Made by a program: the position numbers and the translations under genes. The notes under the pieces are model-generated. The model had not been told where the DNA came from. It saw nothing but the letters and a program-made list of their open reading frames with translations, and made no database searches. Shown here in pieces: positions 17,116-25,600 of a DNA stretch of 53,670 nucleotides. The stretch is taken from NCBI GenBank assembly GCA_029338735.1, contig JAQYAY010000003.1, positions 1 through 53,670 of the forward strand, given 5' to 3'. Each line of letters opens with the position of its first letter. The first letter of the stretch is position 1. The stretch comes from Lachnospiraceae bacterium. GTDB lineage: Bacteria; Bacillota; Clostridia; Lachnospirales; Lachnospiraceae.

Positions 17116-18417
17116 CTGAAGGTCCACAAGCATACCGGAATACGGGCTTGTAGCATATACAGCAGGGAAATTCTTTCCGGCATTCGGATTCTTGTATTCT
17201 ATTGTGAGCTTCTTCACATATCTCATCGGGTTCGTAGAAGACTTCCTGGCTTCGTGATGAAGGGCAGACTTGAACATATTGATGTTGTGACAGGCCTTCT
17301 TCATATCAGCTCCGGATACAGCCTGATCGAGGGCATCACGGTCTACAGAGAGCATCCCGAATTCGTCGGTTGTGATCCCGATCTGTGATAGCTCATCACC
17401 GAGGGTTGAGCCGATGCTGGTGATCTCCTTCAGGAGACCATCCTGACTCTGCGTATTCTGGTACTTCTTTCCGACAGCGAGGAAACTGTTGTATGAATCC
17501 ACGAGATCATTGACGGAGTCGGCGATCATATCCGTATCAGCCTTGAATCCGATTATTGCAGGCTCACCATCCTTCGTCGTATCCAGAAGCGTCAGTGCAA
17601 AGCTCTGATTGATCGTAAAGGTATTTGACAGAGAATGATGTTCTTCGCCATTCAGATAAAAGGTCGAGTCCTCTGCAGGATGAGTAATCCGTCCGATGCC
17701 CAGAGTCTGCAGCTCATTCCAGCTGGATCCGGAACTGATATTGAACAGATACTTCTCATTGCTTGACAGACCTGTCTGCTTCGATGTCACGATAAGGGAT
17801 GACATCCGTCCGTAGTCCCTGATATCAGCATTAAGCCCTGTATCAGAGGTATTGATGAGCCTCATGATCTTCTTCTGTATATCGAGATTCGAATCACCGT
17901 CATTGACATTGTACTGGAATTCGTATGATCCGCTATTTGTATCCAGATCGAAACTGTAGCTGCCAGGATCAATATCATGAGCATCCTTAATCAGCGGGGC
18001 ACCCTCATTGATCTGAGGGGTGGCAAGAGACTTCACATCTACTGTGAATGTCTGATTCGTATCAGTTTCAGAATCCTGATCACCTACATATTCCACGCCT
18101 ACAGCATCTTCATTGGAGGAGTATGCTTTTTTCTCATTGAGGACAGACTCTATGCCTTCGTCGCTTCCACCCATACGGAGAACGATATTCTCCATATCAT
18201 GGGCCTTTGCCTTGATATCAATAGCAAATTCAGCGACCTGCGGAGTATAATTGATCTTGTAAATAGGGGAATTCTTATTGGACCGGACCATCCGGTTGTA
18301 GGCATCACGGAGTTCACTCTTCTTGTGGGCATCATACTTATTGGAGGCAGATGCTTTGTCTCCGCCATATGTGGACATGAGGTAGCCTAATACTACCGAG
18401 CTGTTCATCAGAGCCAT
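17110..18417 (-). CDS. FliD-like flagellar cap (hook-associated protein 2) protein
   Basis: A 435-residue protein resembling the flagellar filament cap protein FliD. The N-terminus reads MALMNSSVVLGYLMSTYGG; the middle has TFTVDVKSLATPQINEG, a typical FliD-N repeat segment, and the C-terminal part has MIADSVNDLVDSYNSFLAVG at about residue 300 and ELSQIGITTDEFGMLSVDRDAL, a FliD-C hallmark. It is shorter and less regular than housekeeping FliD proteins, so it may be a paralogue. I chose the start at 18417 because AGGAGG is 8 bp upstream; the ATG at 18423 is too close to it. It is convergent with glycosyltransferase genes, supporting a surface/flagellar role for that block. Confidence 0.75.
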   Translation of the reverse strand: MALMNSSVVLGYLMSTYGGDKASASNKYDAHKKSELRDAYNRMVRSNKNSPIYKINYTPQVAEFAIDIKAKAHDMENIVLRMGGSDEGIESVLNEKKAYSSNEDAVGVEYVGDQDSETDTNQTFTVDVKSLATPQINEGAPLIKDAHDIDPGSYSFDLDTNSGSYEFQYNVNDGDSNLDIQKKIMRLINTSDTGLNADIRDYGRMSSLIVTSKQTGLSSNEKYLFNISSGSSWNELQTLGIGRITHPAEDSTFYLNGEEHHSLSNTFTINQSFALTLLDTTKDGEPAIIGFKADTDMIADSVNDLVDSYNSFLAVGKKYQNTQSQDGLLKEITSIGSTLGDELSQIGITTDEFGMLSVDRDALDQAVSGADMKKACHNINMFKSALHHEARKSSTNPMRYVKKLTIEYKNPNAGKNFPAVYATSPYSGMLVDLQL

Positions 18418-18587
18418 GAGCATTTCCTCCTTTCTTCCATGATATGCCGGACAGGCATTACAAATCCCTTCAATGCCATTCTGCGGTCCGTAAGAAATAC
18501 TGTTGTCTGATAATTATAGTTATACACACTAATAATATCATAATTTTTGAGAAAAATAAAGACAAAATAAAAAAATATGATTTTTCC

Positions 18588-18616
18588 TTGACTCATGCCG
18601 GTTGTTGTGCTAGAGT
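18588..18616 (+). promoter_or_regulatory. Promoter of the ACT-hom-lysC operon
   Basis: TTGACT at 18588-18593 and TAGAGT at 18611-18616 with a 17-bp spacer, leaving a leader of about 60 nt. The 260-bp region between the FliD-like gene and this operon is otherwise AT-rich; I see no clear sigma-D type promoter for the minus-strand gene. Confidence 0.7.
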
Positions 18617-18683
18617 ATTCCAAGCAAAGACAAATGTTTTTCATAGAAAGACAGTTCGTTGCAAGCCTACTCAGGAGGGAATT

Positions 18684-19133
18684 ATGGCAGAGGAAGTCTA
18701 CTATGTGCTGAAGGAGAAGGCAGTTCCGGAGGTGCTCCTGAAGGTTGAAAAGGCAAAGGTGCTTCTCGAGTCCGGAAAATGCCTGTCGGCTTCTGAAGCA
18801 GCAGAAAAAGCAGGGATATCGAGATCAAGCTTTTATAAATATAAAGATGAGATCTTCAGATATCATGAGAATCAGAAAGGACGGTCAGTAACGGTCATCA
18901 TCAAGACGCTTGATGAGCCGGGCATACTGTCAAGGATTCTGGCCGTGCTTGCAGAGTCAGGAGCCAATATCCTGACCATACATCAGGCATTTCCTGTGAA
19001 CGGGGTTGCAGCAATCACGCTGTCAATGGACATCCAGAAGAATAAGGAAGTCAATGCGTTCACGGAAAGAATAGAAGAGATAGCCGGTGTCTCGTATGTG
19101 AAGGTACTTGCAGAAGAGCCGGTAAGTGTTTAA
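18684..19133 (+). CDS. ACT domain protein (PheB / UPF0735 family)
   Basis: A 149-residue regulatory protein. Residues about 1-60 carry a helix-turn-helix-like segment (LSASEAAEKAGISRSSFYKYKDEIF), followed by an ACT domain at about 70-145 (SVTVIIKTLDEPGILSRILAVL, typical ligand-binding loop). ACT domains bind amino acids. It is the first gene of an operon with homoserine dehydrogenase and aspartokinase, so it probably senses a product of that pathway; whether it binds DNA is unproven. The start follows AGGAGGG at 18673-18679; a longer frame upstream has no such site. Confidence 0.88.
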   Translation: MAEEVYYVLKEKAVPEVLLKVEKAKVLLESGKCLSASEAAEKAGISRSSFYKYKDEIFRYHENQKGRSVTVIIKTLDEPGILSRILAVLAESGANILTIHQAFPVNGVAAITLSMDIQKNKEVNAFTERIEEIAGVSYVKVLAEEPVSV

Positions 19134-19147
19134 AGAAAGGAAGACAG

Positions 19148-20347
19148 ATGAAAGCAGCGATAATGGGTTATGGAACCATTGGAAGCGGCGTCGCAGAGAC
19201 ACTTCGTATCAACCACGATGTGATCGCGAAGCGTGTCGGAGAACCGATAGAGCTTGCAAAGGTTCTTGATGTCCGTGAGTTCGAAGGAGATCCGATACAG
19301 CCTCTGATAGTTCATGACTACAAAGATATCGTAAATGATCCCGAGATCAGGATAGTCGTAGAGACAATGGGAGGCGTAGAGCCGGCATATACATTTGTAA
19401 AGGCGATGCTTGAAGCTGGAAAGCATGTCACTACTTCCAATAAGGCACTTGTTGCAGATAAGGGAGCAGAGCTCATTCGTATTGCAAAGGAACATAATGT
19501 GAATTTCATGTTTGAGGCATCGGTAGGCGGCGGAATTCCTATTATCAGATCACTTCAGTCATGTCTCACAGGTGATGTCATCGAGTATATCGCAGGTATC
19601 GTAAATGGTACTACGAACTATATGATGACAGAGATGACCGAAAAAGGAGCAGATTTTGACGATGTGCTCAAAGAAGCGCAGGATAAGGGCTTTGCGGAAA
19701 AAGATCCGACAGCCGATATCGAAGGATATGATGCCTGCAGAAAGATAGCAATCCTCACTTCCCTGGTAGCAGGACAGCAGGTCGATTATCAGGATATCCC
19801 GACAGAGGGCATCACAAAGATATCAGCAGCAGATATAAAATATGCAAAGAAGCTTGGCAGAAGGGTAAAGCTCCTCGCCACAAGCAAGGAATCAGGCGAT
19901 ACCTATGCCTGCCGTGTGGCACCTTTCCTGCTTCAGCCAGACAATCCATTATATAATGTAGAAAGCGTATTCAATGCAGTCTTCGTCCATGGCAATATCT
20001 TAGGCGATGGCATGTTCTACGGTTCAGGAGCAGGCAAGCTCCCGACAGCATCAGCTGTAGTCGGAGATATGGTAGAGATTGCAAAGAACCTCGATAAAAA
20101 TATCCCGATCGAGTGGAATGAGAAGAAGCTGGCCCTCGCAGATCCGGGAGAAGATAAGTACCGTTTCTTCGTCCGCACCACAGATGACCAGGGACCAATT
20201 GAGGCATCATTCGGTGATGTGGACTATGTCGATGCAGATATAGTACCGGGAGAAGTCGGATTCGTAACGAAAGAAATAAAGCAGGCAGATTTTGACAAAG
20301 CTTTAAAGACTCTGCCAGGCTTTGTTAATAGTATAAGATTTGCATAG
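19148..20347 (+). CDS. hom: Homoserine dehydrogenase
   Basis: A 399-residue NAD(P)-dependent enzyme reducing aspartate semialdehyde to homoserine, the branch to threonine and methionine. Seen: Rossmann loop GYGTIGSGVAE at residues 7-17, TSNKALVADKG (cofactor/substrate Lys), EASVGGGIPIIR, and the family signature GIVNGTTNYMMTEM with AQDKGFAEKDPTADIEGYDA. The C-terminal end is shorter than in relatives with a full ACT domain; the neighbouring ACT protein could serve that role. The site AAAGGAAG precedes the start, and lysC follows after 8 bp. Confidence 0.95.
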   Translation: MKAAIMGYGTIGSGVAETLRINHDVIAKRVGEPIELAKVLDVREFEGDPIQPLIVHDYKDIVNDPEIRIVVETMGGVEPAYTFVKAMLEAGKHVTTSNKALVADKGAELIRIAKEHNVNFMFEASVGGGIPIIRSLQSCLTGDVIEYIAGIVNGTTNYMMTEMTEKGADFDDVLKEAQDKGFAEKDPTADIEGYDACRKIAILTSLVAGQQVDYQDIPTEGITKISAADIKYAKKLGRRVKLLATSKESGDTYACRVAPFLLQPDNPLYNVESVFNAVFVHGNILGDGMFYGSGAGKLPTASAVVGDMVEIAKNLDKNIPIEWNEKKLALADPGEDKYRFFVRTTDDQGPIEASFGDVDYVDADIVPGEVGFVTKEIKQADFDKALKTLPGFVNSIRFA

Positions 20348-20355
20348 GAGACACA

Positions 20356-21570
20356 ATGTTAATAGTCAAAAAATTTGGTGGCACTTCGGTAGCGAACAAG
20401 GACAGGATTTATAACGTCGCAGAGCGCTGCATCGAAGATTACAAAAAAGGAAACAAAGTCGTCGTAGTCCTTTCCGCAATGGGCGACACGACAGACGACC
20501 TGATCGCAATGGCCAACGATATCAATCCGGATGCCCCGAAGCGTGAGATGGATGCCCTTCTTTCGACAGGAGAGCAGGTATCGGTAGCACTGATGGCAAT
20601 GGCAATGGCCAGGCTCGGAGTACCGGCCATTTCACTGAATGCATTCCAGGTAGTCATGCACACGACGCATCATCACATGAATGCCAGATTCAAAAAGGTA
20701 GATACAGACAGAATCAATGCCGAGCTCGATCAGGGCAAGATAGTCATCGTCACAGGATTCCAGGGAGTCAACAGATATGATGATGTGACAACACTTGGCC
20801 GTGGAGGCTCAGATACTACAGCAGTAGCACTTGCAGCAGTCTTAAATGCAGATGCCTGCGAGATTTACACAGACGTTGATGGTGTATATACAGCAGATCC
20901 TAGAATCGTTCCGAATGCGAAGAAGCTGAAGGAGATCTCATATGATGAGATGCTCGAGCTTGCAACACTCGGTGCGCAGGTTCTTCATAACAGATCTGTA
21001 GAAATGGCAAAGAAATATAACGTACCTCTCGTGGTACGTTCAAGTCTGACAAAGGCAGAAGGTACTGTCGTTAAGGAGGTAACAAAAGTGGAAAGCATGC
21101 TCGTAAGCGGAGTCGCAGTAGATAAGGACGCAGACCGTATCGCACTCATCGGAGTCAGGAATGAGCCGGGAATCGCATTCAAGGTATTCGATCTTCTGGC
21201 CAAGAAGAATATCAATGTAGATATGATCCTTCAGTCAATCGGCCGTGATGATTCCAAGGATATCTCATTCACAGTCGATGATTCGCAGGCAAAGGAGGCA
21301 GTACAGGTACTCAAGGACAATCAGGAGCGTCTGACCTTCAAGCAGATCGTCGAAGAGGAAAATGTAGCCAAGCTCTCAGTAGTAGGAGCCGGAATGCAGT
21401 CAAATGCAGGCGTTGCAGCCAAGATGTTTGAGGCACTCTATGATGTCGGAGTAAATATCCGTATGATCTCGACATCAGAGATCCGTATCACAGTCCTCAT
21501 TGATATTGATGATGTCAAGGTAGCCATGAAGGCCGTACACGACAAGTTCATTGATGATGACAATAACTAA
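20356..21570 (+). CDS. lysC: Aspartate kinase
   Basis: A 404-residue aspartokinase, the first step of the lysine/threonine/methionine pathway. Seen: KFGGTSVANKDRI at the N-terminus (ATP and aspartate site), GFQGVNRYDDVTTLGRGGSDTTA at about residues 134-156, IYTDVDGVYTADPRI, and two C-terminal ACT modules (IALIGVRNEPGIAFKVF and LSVVGAGMQSNAGVAAKMF). The two ACT modules imply feedback inhibition. It is the last gene of the ACT-hom-lysC unit and is followed by the structured region at 21621-21765. Confidence 0.96.
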   Translation: MLIVKKFGGTSVANKDRIYNVAERCIEDYKKGNKVVVVLSAMGDTTDDLIAMANDINPDAPKREMDALLSTGEQVSVALMAMAMARLGVPAISLNAFQVVMHTTHHHMNARFKKVDTDRINAELDQGKIVIVTGFQGVNRYDDVTTLGRGGSDTTAVALAAVLNADACEIYTDVDGVYTADPRIVPNAKKLKEISYDEMLELATLGAQVLHNRSVEMAKKYNVPLVVRSSLTKAEGTVVKEVTKVESMLVSGVAVDKDADRIALIGVRNEPGIAFKVFDLLAKKNINVDMILQSIGRDDSKDISFTVDDSQAKEAVQVLKDNQERLTFKQIVEEENVAKLSVVGAGMQSNAGVAAKMFEALYDVGVNIRMISTSEIRITVLIDIDDVKVAMKAVHDKFIDDDNN

Positions 21571-21620
21571 GGGTCTGAAATAATAGATCAGATATAGCAG
21601 CTTACTATTTCTGCAAGAAC

Positions 21621-21765
21621 AGACACAAGAAATGTAATGATCATTTACACAGAATCCACCTCCATTCGATAATACTGATCGGAGTGGTAAGGCCAGAGGT
21701 ATATCAAAATTTCAGGTGGATTAAAAGGAAATTTTCATCAAACATTCACTTGTGTCTTTTTTTTT
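21621..21765 (+). ncRNA. Candidate structured RNA with pseudoknot and terminator tail
   Basis: Closing helix P1: AGACACAAG (21621-21629) with CTTGTGTCT (21749-21757), followed at once by T at 21757-21765, like a rho-independent terminator with a 119-nt loop. Inside: hairpin TGTAA/TTACA (21633-21637 with 21645-21649); helix AATCCACCT (21653-21661) with AGGTGGATT (21714-21722); an inner hairpin CCATTCGAT/GATCGGAGTGG (21662-21670 with 21677-21687); and AAAATTTC (21706-21713) with GAAATTTT (21728-21735). The last helix encloses the 3' strand of the second, giving an H-type pseudoknot with no gap at 21713/21714. No clear promoter precedes it, so it may be the 3' end of the lysC transcript. I recognise no known RNA class. 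Confidence 0.5.
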
Positions 21766-21837
21766 GTTCACAGTTATTTCATAAATTATGTAAAAAATAT
21801 AGTAAATTATCTCGATTACACCATTTTATTGGCTATA

Positions 21838-21869
21838 TTGCATAAAAATAAGGTATACAATTTATGCAA
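21838..21869. promoter_or_regulatory. Inverted repeat upstream of the atp promoter
   Basis: TTGCATAAA (21838-21846) and TTTATGCAA (21861-21869) are perfectly complementary 9-mers separated by 14 bp, ending 18 bp before the -35 box. The position suits an activator or repressor site for the ATP synthase operon; no regulator is identified. Confidence 0.45.
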
Positions 21870-21887
21870 ACTTCACAAAAAATTAAG

Positions 21888-21916
21888 TTGACTTTATTTT
21901 TCTTTTGTATTAGAAT
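21888..21916 (+). promoter_or_regulatory. Promoter of the ATP synthase operon
   Basis: TTGACT at 21888-21893 and TAGAAT at 21911-21916 with a 17-bp spacer, giving a leader of about 34 nt before the TTG start of atpB. Confidence 0.8.
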
Positions 21917-21956
21917 CCGAACAGTATTGAGAGTATGTGAAAGGAAGTGACAGCTT

Positions 21957-22643
21957 TTGGATACGCTTGTGACTTCGCTCAAGGAAGACCTGAACGTCAA
22001 AACGGTTTTTAAAATACCGATATTTGGCGGTATTCCGATCTATGAATCCGTGGTAGTGACATGGATCATCATAGCGGTGCTGCTGGTAGCATGTCTTCTG
22101 ATGACGAGGAATTTGAGCGTGGAACATCCGAGAAAGCGACAGCTGCTGCTGGAGAGCAGTATCGAGAAATTGTATGACTTTTTCGGAGAGACAATCGGAG
22201 AAAATGGAAAGCGGTATGTGCCGTATCTCCTGTCGGTTCTTATCTTTATTGGATGTGCGAACCTGATAGGAATCATCGGATTCAAGCCGCCGACCAAGGA
22301 CATGAATGTGACGATAGCCCTGTCAGTCATGAGTATCGTGCTGATAGAAGCGAGCGGAGTAGTCGCGAAGGGGCCGAAGAAGTTCCTGCATAGTTTCGCG
22401 GAACCAATGGCCGTCATCACACCGATCAATATCCTGGAGATATTTATCCGTCCGCTGTCGCTGTGCATGCGACTGTTCGGAAATGTACTTGGTTCATATG
22501 TCATCATGGAGCTCTTAAAGCTAGTGATCCCGGCAGTAGTACCGGCTCTCGCATCGCTCTATTTCGATATCTTCGATGGCCTGATCCAGGCTTACGTATT
22601 CGTATTCCTTACATCACTATTTATTAAGGAATCAGTAGATTAG
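21957..22643 (+). CDS. atpB: F1Fo ATP synthase subunit a
   Basis: A 228-residue membrane protein, the stator half-channel of the Fo motor. Five to six hydrophobic segments are visible. The essential Arg lies in LSLCMRLFGNVLGSY at about residue 170, the family's best conserved motif. The start codon is TTG, supported by AAGGAAG at 21941-21947. It is the first gene of an operon ordered B-E-F-H-A-G-D-C; no atpI gene precedes it. Confidence 0.95.
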   Translation: MDTLVTSLKEDLNVKTVFKIPIFGGIPIYESVVVTWIIIAVLLVACLLMTRNLSVEHPRKRQLLLESSIEKLYDFFGETIGENGKRYVPYLLSVLIFIGCANLIGIIGFKPPTKDMNVTIALSVMSIVLIEASGVVAKGPKKFLHSFAEPMAVITPINILEIFIRPLSLCMRLFGNVLGSYVIMELLKLVIPAVVPALASLYFDIFDGLIQAYVFVFLTSLFIKESVD

Positions 22644-22715
22644 TTAATTTTGCACAAGGGGTAATGGGGTTTTCCCACTTGTTGCGAATGAAGTAAAACC
22701 CTGCAAAGTAAATAC

Positions 22716-22796
22716 AGCACGGGCGCGAGGGCAACGTGTGATCGTGAGGAGCGTAAGCGACGACAGCGATCGCGCGGATGCCCGAATTAGCCCGTG
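22716..22796. repeat. GC-rich palindromic element between atpB and atpE
   Basis: GCACGGGC (22716-22723) pairs with GCCCGTGC (22789-22796); inside, GGGCA (22728-22732) pairs with TGCCC (22778-22782) and GATCG (22739-22743) with CGATC (22766-22770). The whole 81 bp would fold as one long imperfect hairpin in the operon mRNA, ending 26 bp before the atpE start. It is far richer in GC than the neighbouring genes and has no T tract. Confidence 0.7.
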
Positions 22797-22822
22797 CGAG
22801 ATAAATTTTAGGAGGAAACATC

Positions 22823-23053
22823 ATGAGTTCAGCATTATTTGTAGCAATCGGAGCTGGTATCGCAGTACTTACAGGAATCGGCGCAGGCCTTGGAATCGGT
22901 CATGCCACAGCAAGCGCAGTAGACGCAATCGCAAGACAGCCAGAAGCAAGCGGCAAGATTCAGAGTTCACTTCTTCTTGGATGCGCACTCGCAGAGGCAA
23001 CCGCTATTTACGGATTCGTAATCGCCCTTCTTATAATCCTGTTCCTGAAATAA
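22823..23053 (+). CDS. atpE: F1Fo ATP synthase subunit c
   Basis: A 76-residue two-helix proteolipid that forms the rotor ring. Helix 1 has the [15 protein letters not shown] glycine motif, the polar loop is ARQPEASG, and helix 2 carries the ion-binding Glu58 in ALAEATAIY. Known sodium rings (Ilyobacter type) have Gln in helix 1 and Ser directly after the Glu; here these positions are Ile25 and Ala59, so proton use is predicted. The site TTAGGAGG precedes the start. A high copy number of this subunit is needed, which may relate to the hairpins flanking the gene. Confidence 0.96.
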   Translation: MSSALFVAIGAGIAVLTGIGAGLGIGHATASAVDAIARQPEASGKIQSSLLLGCALAEATAIYGFVIALLIILFLK

Positions 23054-23076
23054 ATAATACAGTGATTTGACAGAGA

Positions 23077-23113
23077 GGCGCTTGGGCTTAAAAGACATCT
23101 GTGTCTGGGCGCC
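23077..23113 (+). promoter_or_regulatory. Hairpin just upstream of atpF
   Basis: GGCGC (23077-23081) pairs with GCGCC (23109-23113), enclosing AGACA/TGTCT with a TCTG loop. The outer arm abuts the atpF ribosome-binding site GGGAG. No T tract follows, so an effect on mRNA stability or translation of atpE versus atpF is more likely than termination. Confidence 0.5.
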
Positions 23114-23125
23114 GGGAGAAAAAAT

Positions 23126-23581
23126 ATGTTAAGTATTAATTTCTGGAACATCCTGTTCACGATCATCAATGTCCTCGTGATCTACTGGATACTTGACAAG
23201 CTCCTTTTCAAAAGAGTCATGAAAGTCGTGACCGAGAGAAAGAACGACATCAAGGAAAAGTACGACGAAGTCAGGCGTCGTGAAGAGGATGCACATAAAG
23301 AAAAAATAAAGTATATGAAGAAGCAGGATGCTGCCGAGGAAGAAGCTGCAAAGATCATCAGGAATGCCCGTATCGAGGCAGACAGGATCCACGACAAGCG
23401 AATCGCAGATGCAGCTGAAGAGGCTGACAAGATCAGAGCCAAGGCCAGGGTCGATGCAGAGAATACGAAGCAGAGAAATCTGGATGAGAGCCGTGAGGCA
23501 ATCAGCGCACTGGCAATGATGGCAGCAAAGAAGATCCTTGAAAATGGCGGTGAAGCAGATGCAGCAGGAAAGAATTCATAA
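23126..23581 (+). CDS. atpF: F1Fo ATP synthase subunit b
   Basis: A 151-residue peripheral-stalk protein: one N-terminal membrane segment (about residues 4-24) followed by a long, strongly charged alpha-helical coiled coil (ERKNDIKEKYDEVRRREEDA and repeats of Ala, Glu, Lys). It links subunit a to the F1 head. The N-terminal LSINFWNILFTIINVLVIYW is typical. The 3' end overlaps the start region of atpH. Confidence 0.92.
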   Translation: MLSINFWNILFTIINVLVIYWILDKLLFKRVMKVVTERKNDIKEKYDEVRRREEDAHKEKIKYMKKQDAAEEEAAKIIRNARIEADRIHDKRIADAAEEADKIRAKARVDAENTKQRNLDESREAISALAMMAAKKILENGGEADAAGKNS

Positions 23582-24083
23582 TAATGCACTTGTCCTGTCA
23601 CAGCTTCCTGTCGAGCGTGAGGAAGTGCTTGATGTACTTCGTGAGCTTGACGAGACACCAATATACATGGATCTCATGATGAGTCCGGTCGTATACAGCA
23701 AAAAAAAGGAAGCCATAGAAAAAAAGCTTTCAGCCAGGGCCGGAGGCTCAAAAATTTTTACAGACTTCCTGCTCGTCATGATCAGGAATCACAATGAGAA
23801 GCTGATACCCGATATCCTTCGTGAGTATGTGAAGATCGAGGATGAGAAGGCAGGACTTTTCGTAGCTGATTTTTTTTATGTGAAGGACGATGAGATAGAA
23901 TCCGGTGAGCAGCAGGCGAAGGTGGCTCTGGATAAGATTTTTCCAGGAAAGAACTTCCGGTTCTGTGTCACTAAGGATGAATCCTTAATTGGCGGCTGGC
24001 TCGTAAGATGCAATAACATCGAGATCGACAGGAGCTATAAAGGACAGTTAAAGCAACTAGAAGATAAAATTAACGGGAGGTGA
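23559..24083 (+). CDS. atpH: F1Fo ATP synthase subunit delta
   Basis: A protein of about 174 residues with the OSCP/delta fold: helical N-terminal domain ([40 protein letters not shown]) and the C-terminal [25 protein letters not shown], the family signature that usually reads GGxxxxxxxxxxDxSxxxxL. It caps the stator on top of F1. The start is uncertain: ATG at 23559, ATG at 23544 and TTG at 23538 are in frame and all lie inside atpF; none has a good Shine-Dalgarno. I chose 23559 because the protein then has the usual short lead before the first helix. Confidence 0.85.
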   Translation: MQQERIHNNALVLSQLPVEREEVLDVLRELDETPIYMDLMMSPVVYSKKKEAIEKKLSARAGGSKIFTDFLLVMIRNHNEKLIPDILREYVKIEDEKAGLFVADFFYVKDDEIESGEQQAKVALDKIFPGKNFRFCVTKDESLIGGWLVRCNNIEIDRSYKGQLKQLEDKINGR

Positions 24084-24088
24084 AGATC

Positions 24089-25594
24089 ATGGCAGCAGTG
24101 AGCGCTACCGACATTATCTCCATCATTAAAAGTGAAATAGAGAATTTTGATGCCGATTTCGAAGCCAAGGAGACCGGAGAGGTCATCAGCGTCGGAGACG
24201 GTATTGCGAGAATATATGGTATAGATCATGCCGAGTATGGCGAGGTCGTTGTGTTTGATAACGGCGTCAAGGCCATGGTGCAGGATATCAAGGAGCATGA
24301 GATCGGAGTCATCCTCTTCGGACGTGATACAGGAATCCATGAAGGAAGCCGTGTAGCACGTACAGGCAAGAGAGCAGGTATTCCGACAGGTGATGCATTC
24401 CTTGGAAGAGTAATCAATGCACTTGGTGAGCCAATCGATGGCCAAGGTGAGATAAAAGAAGATGAGTATCGTCCTGTAGAGCATGAGGCTCCTGGAATCA
24501 TAGACAGACAGTCAGTAGATACTCCTCTTGAAACAGGAATTCTGGCTATCGACTCAATGTTCCCTATCGGACGTGGACAGCGAGAGCTGATCATCGGGGA
24601 CAGGCAGACAGGTAAGACATCAATCGCAACAGATACGATCATCAACCAGAAGGGCAAGGATGTCATCTGTATCTATGCGGCAATCGGCCAGAAGGCCTCG
24701 ACAGTCGCAAGAGTTGTTGAGAACCTGAAGAAGTTCGATGCAATGGATTACAGTATCGTAGTTGGAGCAACAGCTGCCGATCCTGTAGCCTGCCAGTATA
24801 TAGCTCCATATGCCGCTACATCAATGGCTGAGCATTTCATGGAGCAGGGAAAAGATGTACTGATCGTCTATGATGATCTCTCAAAGCACGCAGTTGCATA
24901 CCGTGCAATTTCCCTTCTACTTGGCAGATCGCCAGGACGTGAAGCATATCCAGGAGATGTATTCTATCTTCATTCAAGACTGCTTGAGAGATGTGCACGT
25001 CTGTCAGATGAAAAAGGTGGCGGTTCTATCACAGCTCTACCTATCATCGAGACACAGGATGGCGATGTATCGGCATACATTCCGACAAACGTCATTTCAA
25101 TCACAGATGGTCAGATCTTTCTTGAGACGAATCTGTTCTTCGAAGGTCAGAGGCCTGCAGTCAACGTCGGACTGTCAGTATCCCGTGTAGGTGGTGCAGC
25201 CCAGACCAAGGCCATGAAGAGGGCATCAGGAACCATTCGTATCGATCTGGCACAGTACAGAGAGCTCGAGGTATTCACCCAGTTTTCATCAGATCTTGAT
25301 GATACAACGAAGGCACAGCTTGATCATGGTAATGCCCTGATGGAGCTCTTAAAGCAGCCTCTTAACCATCCTCTGTCAATGTCAGCACAGGTCATCACTC
25401 TTGTACTGGCGCAGGAGAAGTTCTTCGACGATATCGACAGGGACAAGGTAAAGAAGGTACAGATGGATGTTCTCGGTGCGGTAAAGGATACTGCAGCAGA
25501 TGCCGTCAATGCTCTCGAGACAAAGAAAGAGCTCACAGATGATATAAAGAAGCGGATAATTGATGCCGCTAATGCATATAAAGCATCGAGGTGA
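24089..25594 (+). CDS. atpA: F1Fo ATP synthase subunit alpha
   Basis: A 501-residue regulatory nucleotide-binding subunit of F1. Seen: [10 protein letters not shown] near the N-terminus, Walker [15 protein letters not shown] at about residue 169, [13 protein letters not shown], and the signature region [27 protein letters not shown] cut into the expected blocks. The start ATG at 24089 follows GGGAGG at 24075-24080; the GTG at 24080 lies inside that site and is unlikely. Confidence 0.97.
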   Translation: MAAVSATDIISIIKSEIENFDADFEAKETGEVISVGDGIARIYGIDHAEYGEVVVFDNGVKAMVQDIKEHEIGVILFGRDTGIHEGSRVARTGKRAGIPTGDAFLGRVINALGEPIDGQGEIKEDEYRPVEHEAPGIIDRQSVDTPLETGILAIDSMFPIGRGQRELIIGDRQTGKTSIATDTIINQKGKDVICIYAAIGQKASTVARVVENLKKFDAMDYSIVVGATAADPVACQYIAPYAATSMAEHFMEQGKDVLIVYDDLSKHAVAYRAISLLLGRSPGREAYPGDVFYLHSRLLERCARLSDEKGGGSITALPIIETQDGDVSAYIPTNVISITDGQIFLETNLFFEGQRPAVNVGLSVSRVGGAAQTKAMKRASGTIRIDLAQYRELEVFTQFSSDLDDTTKAQLDHGNALMELLKQPLNHPLSMSAQVITLVLAQEKFFDDIDRDKVKKVQMDVLGAVKDTAADAVNALETKKELTDDIKKRIIDAANAYKASR

Positions 25595-25600
25595 TAGCCT

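Noticed and set aside
18634-18712. Leader peptide controlling the ACT-hom-lysC operon
   Set aside because: A 25-codon frame from an ATG in the leader overlaps the ACT start, but it has no run of Thr, Met or Ile codons and no ribosome-binding site or attenuator.
22644-22822. Small gene between atpB and atpE
   Set aside because: A frame is open across this stretch, but it is produced by the palindromic element and has no start site or family resemblance.
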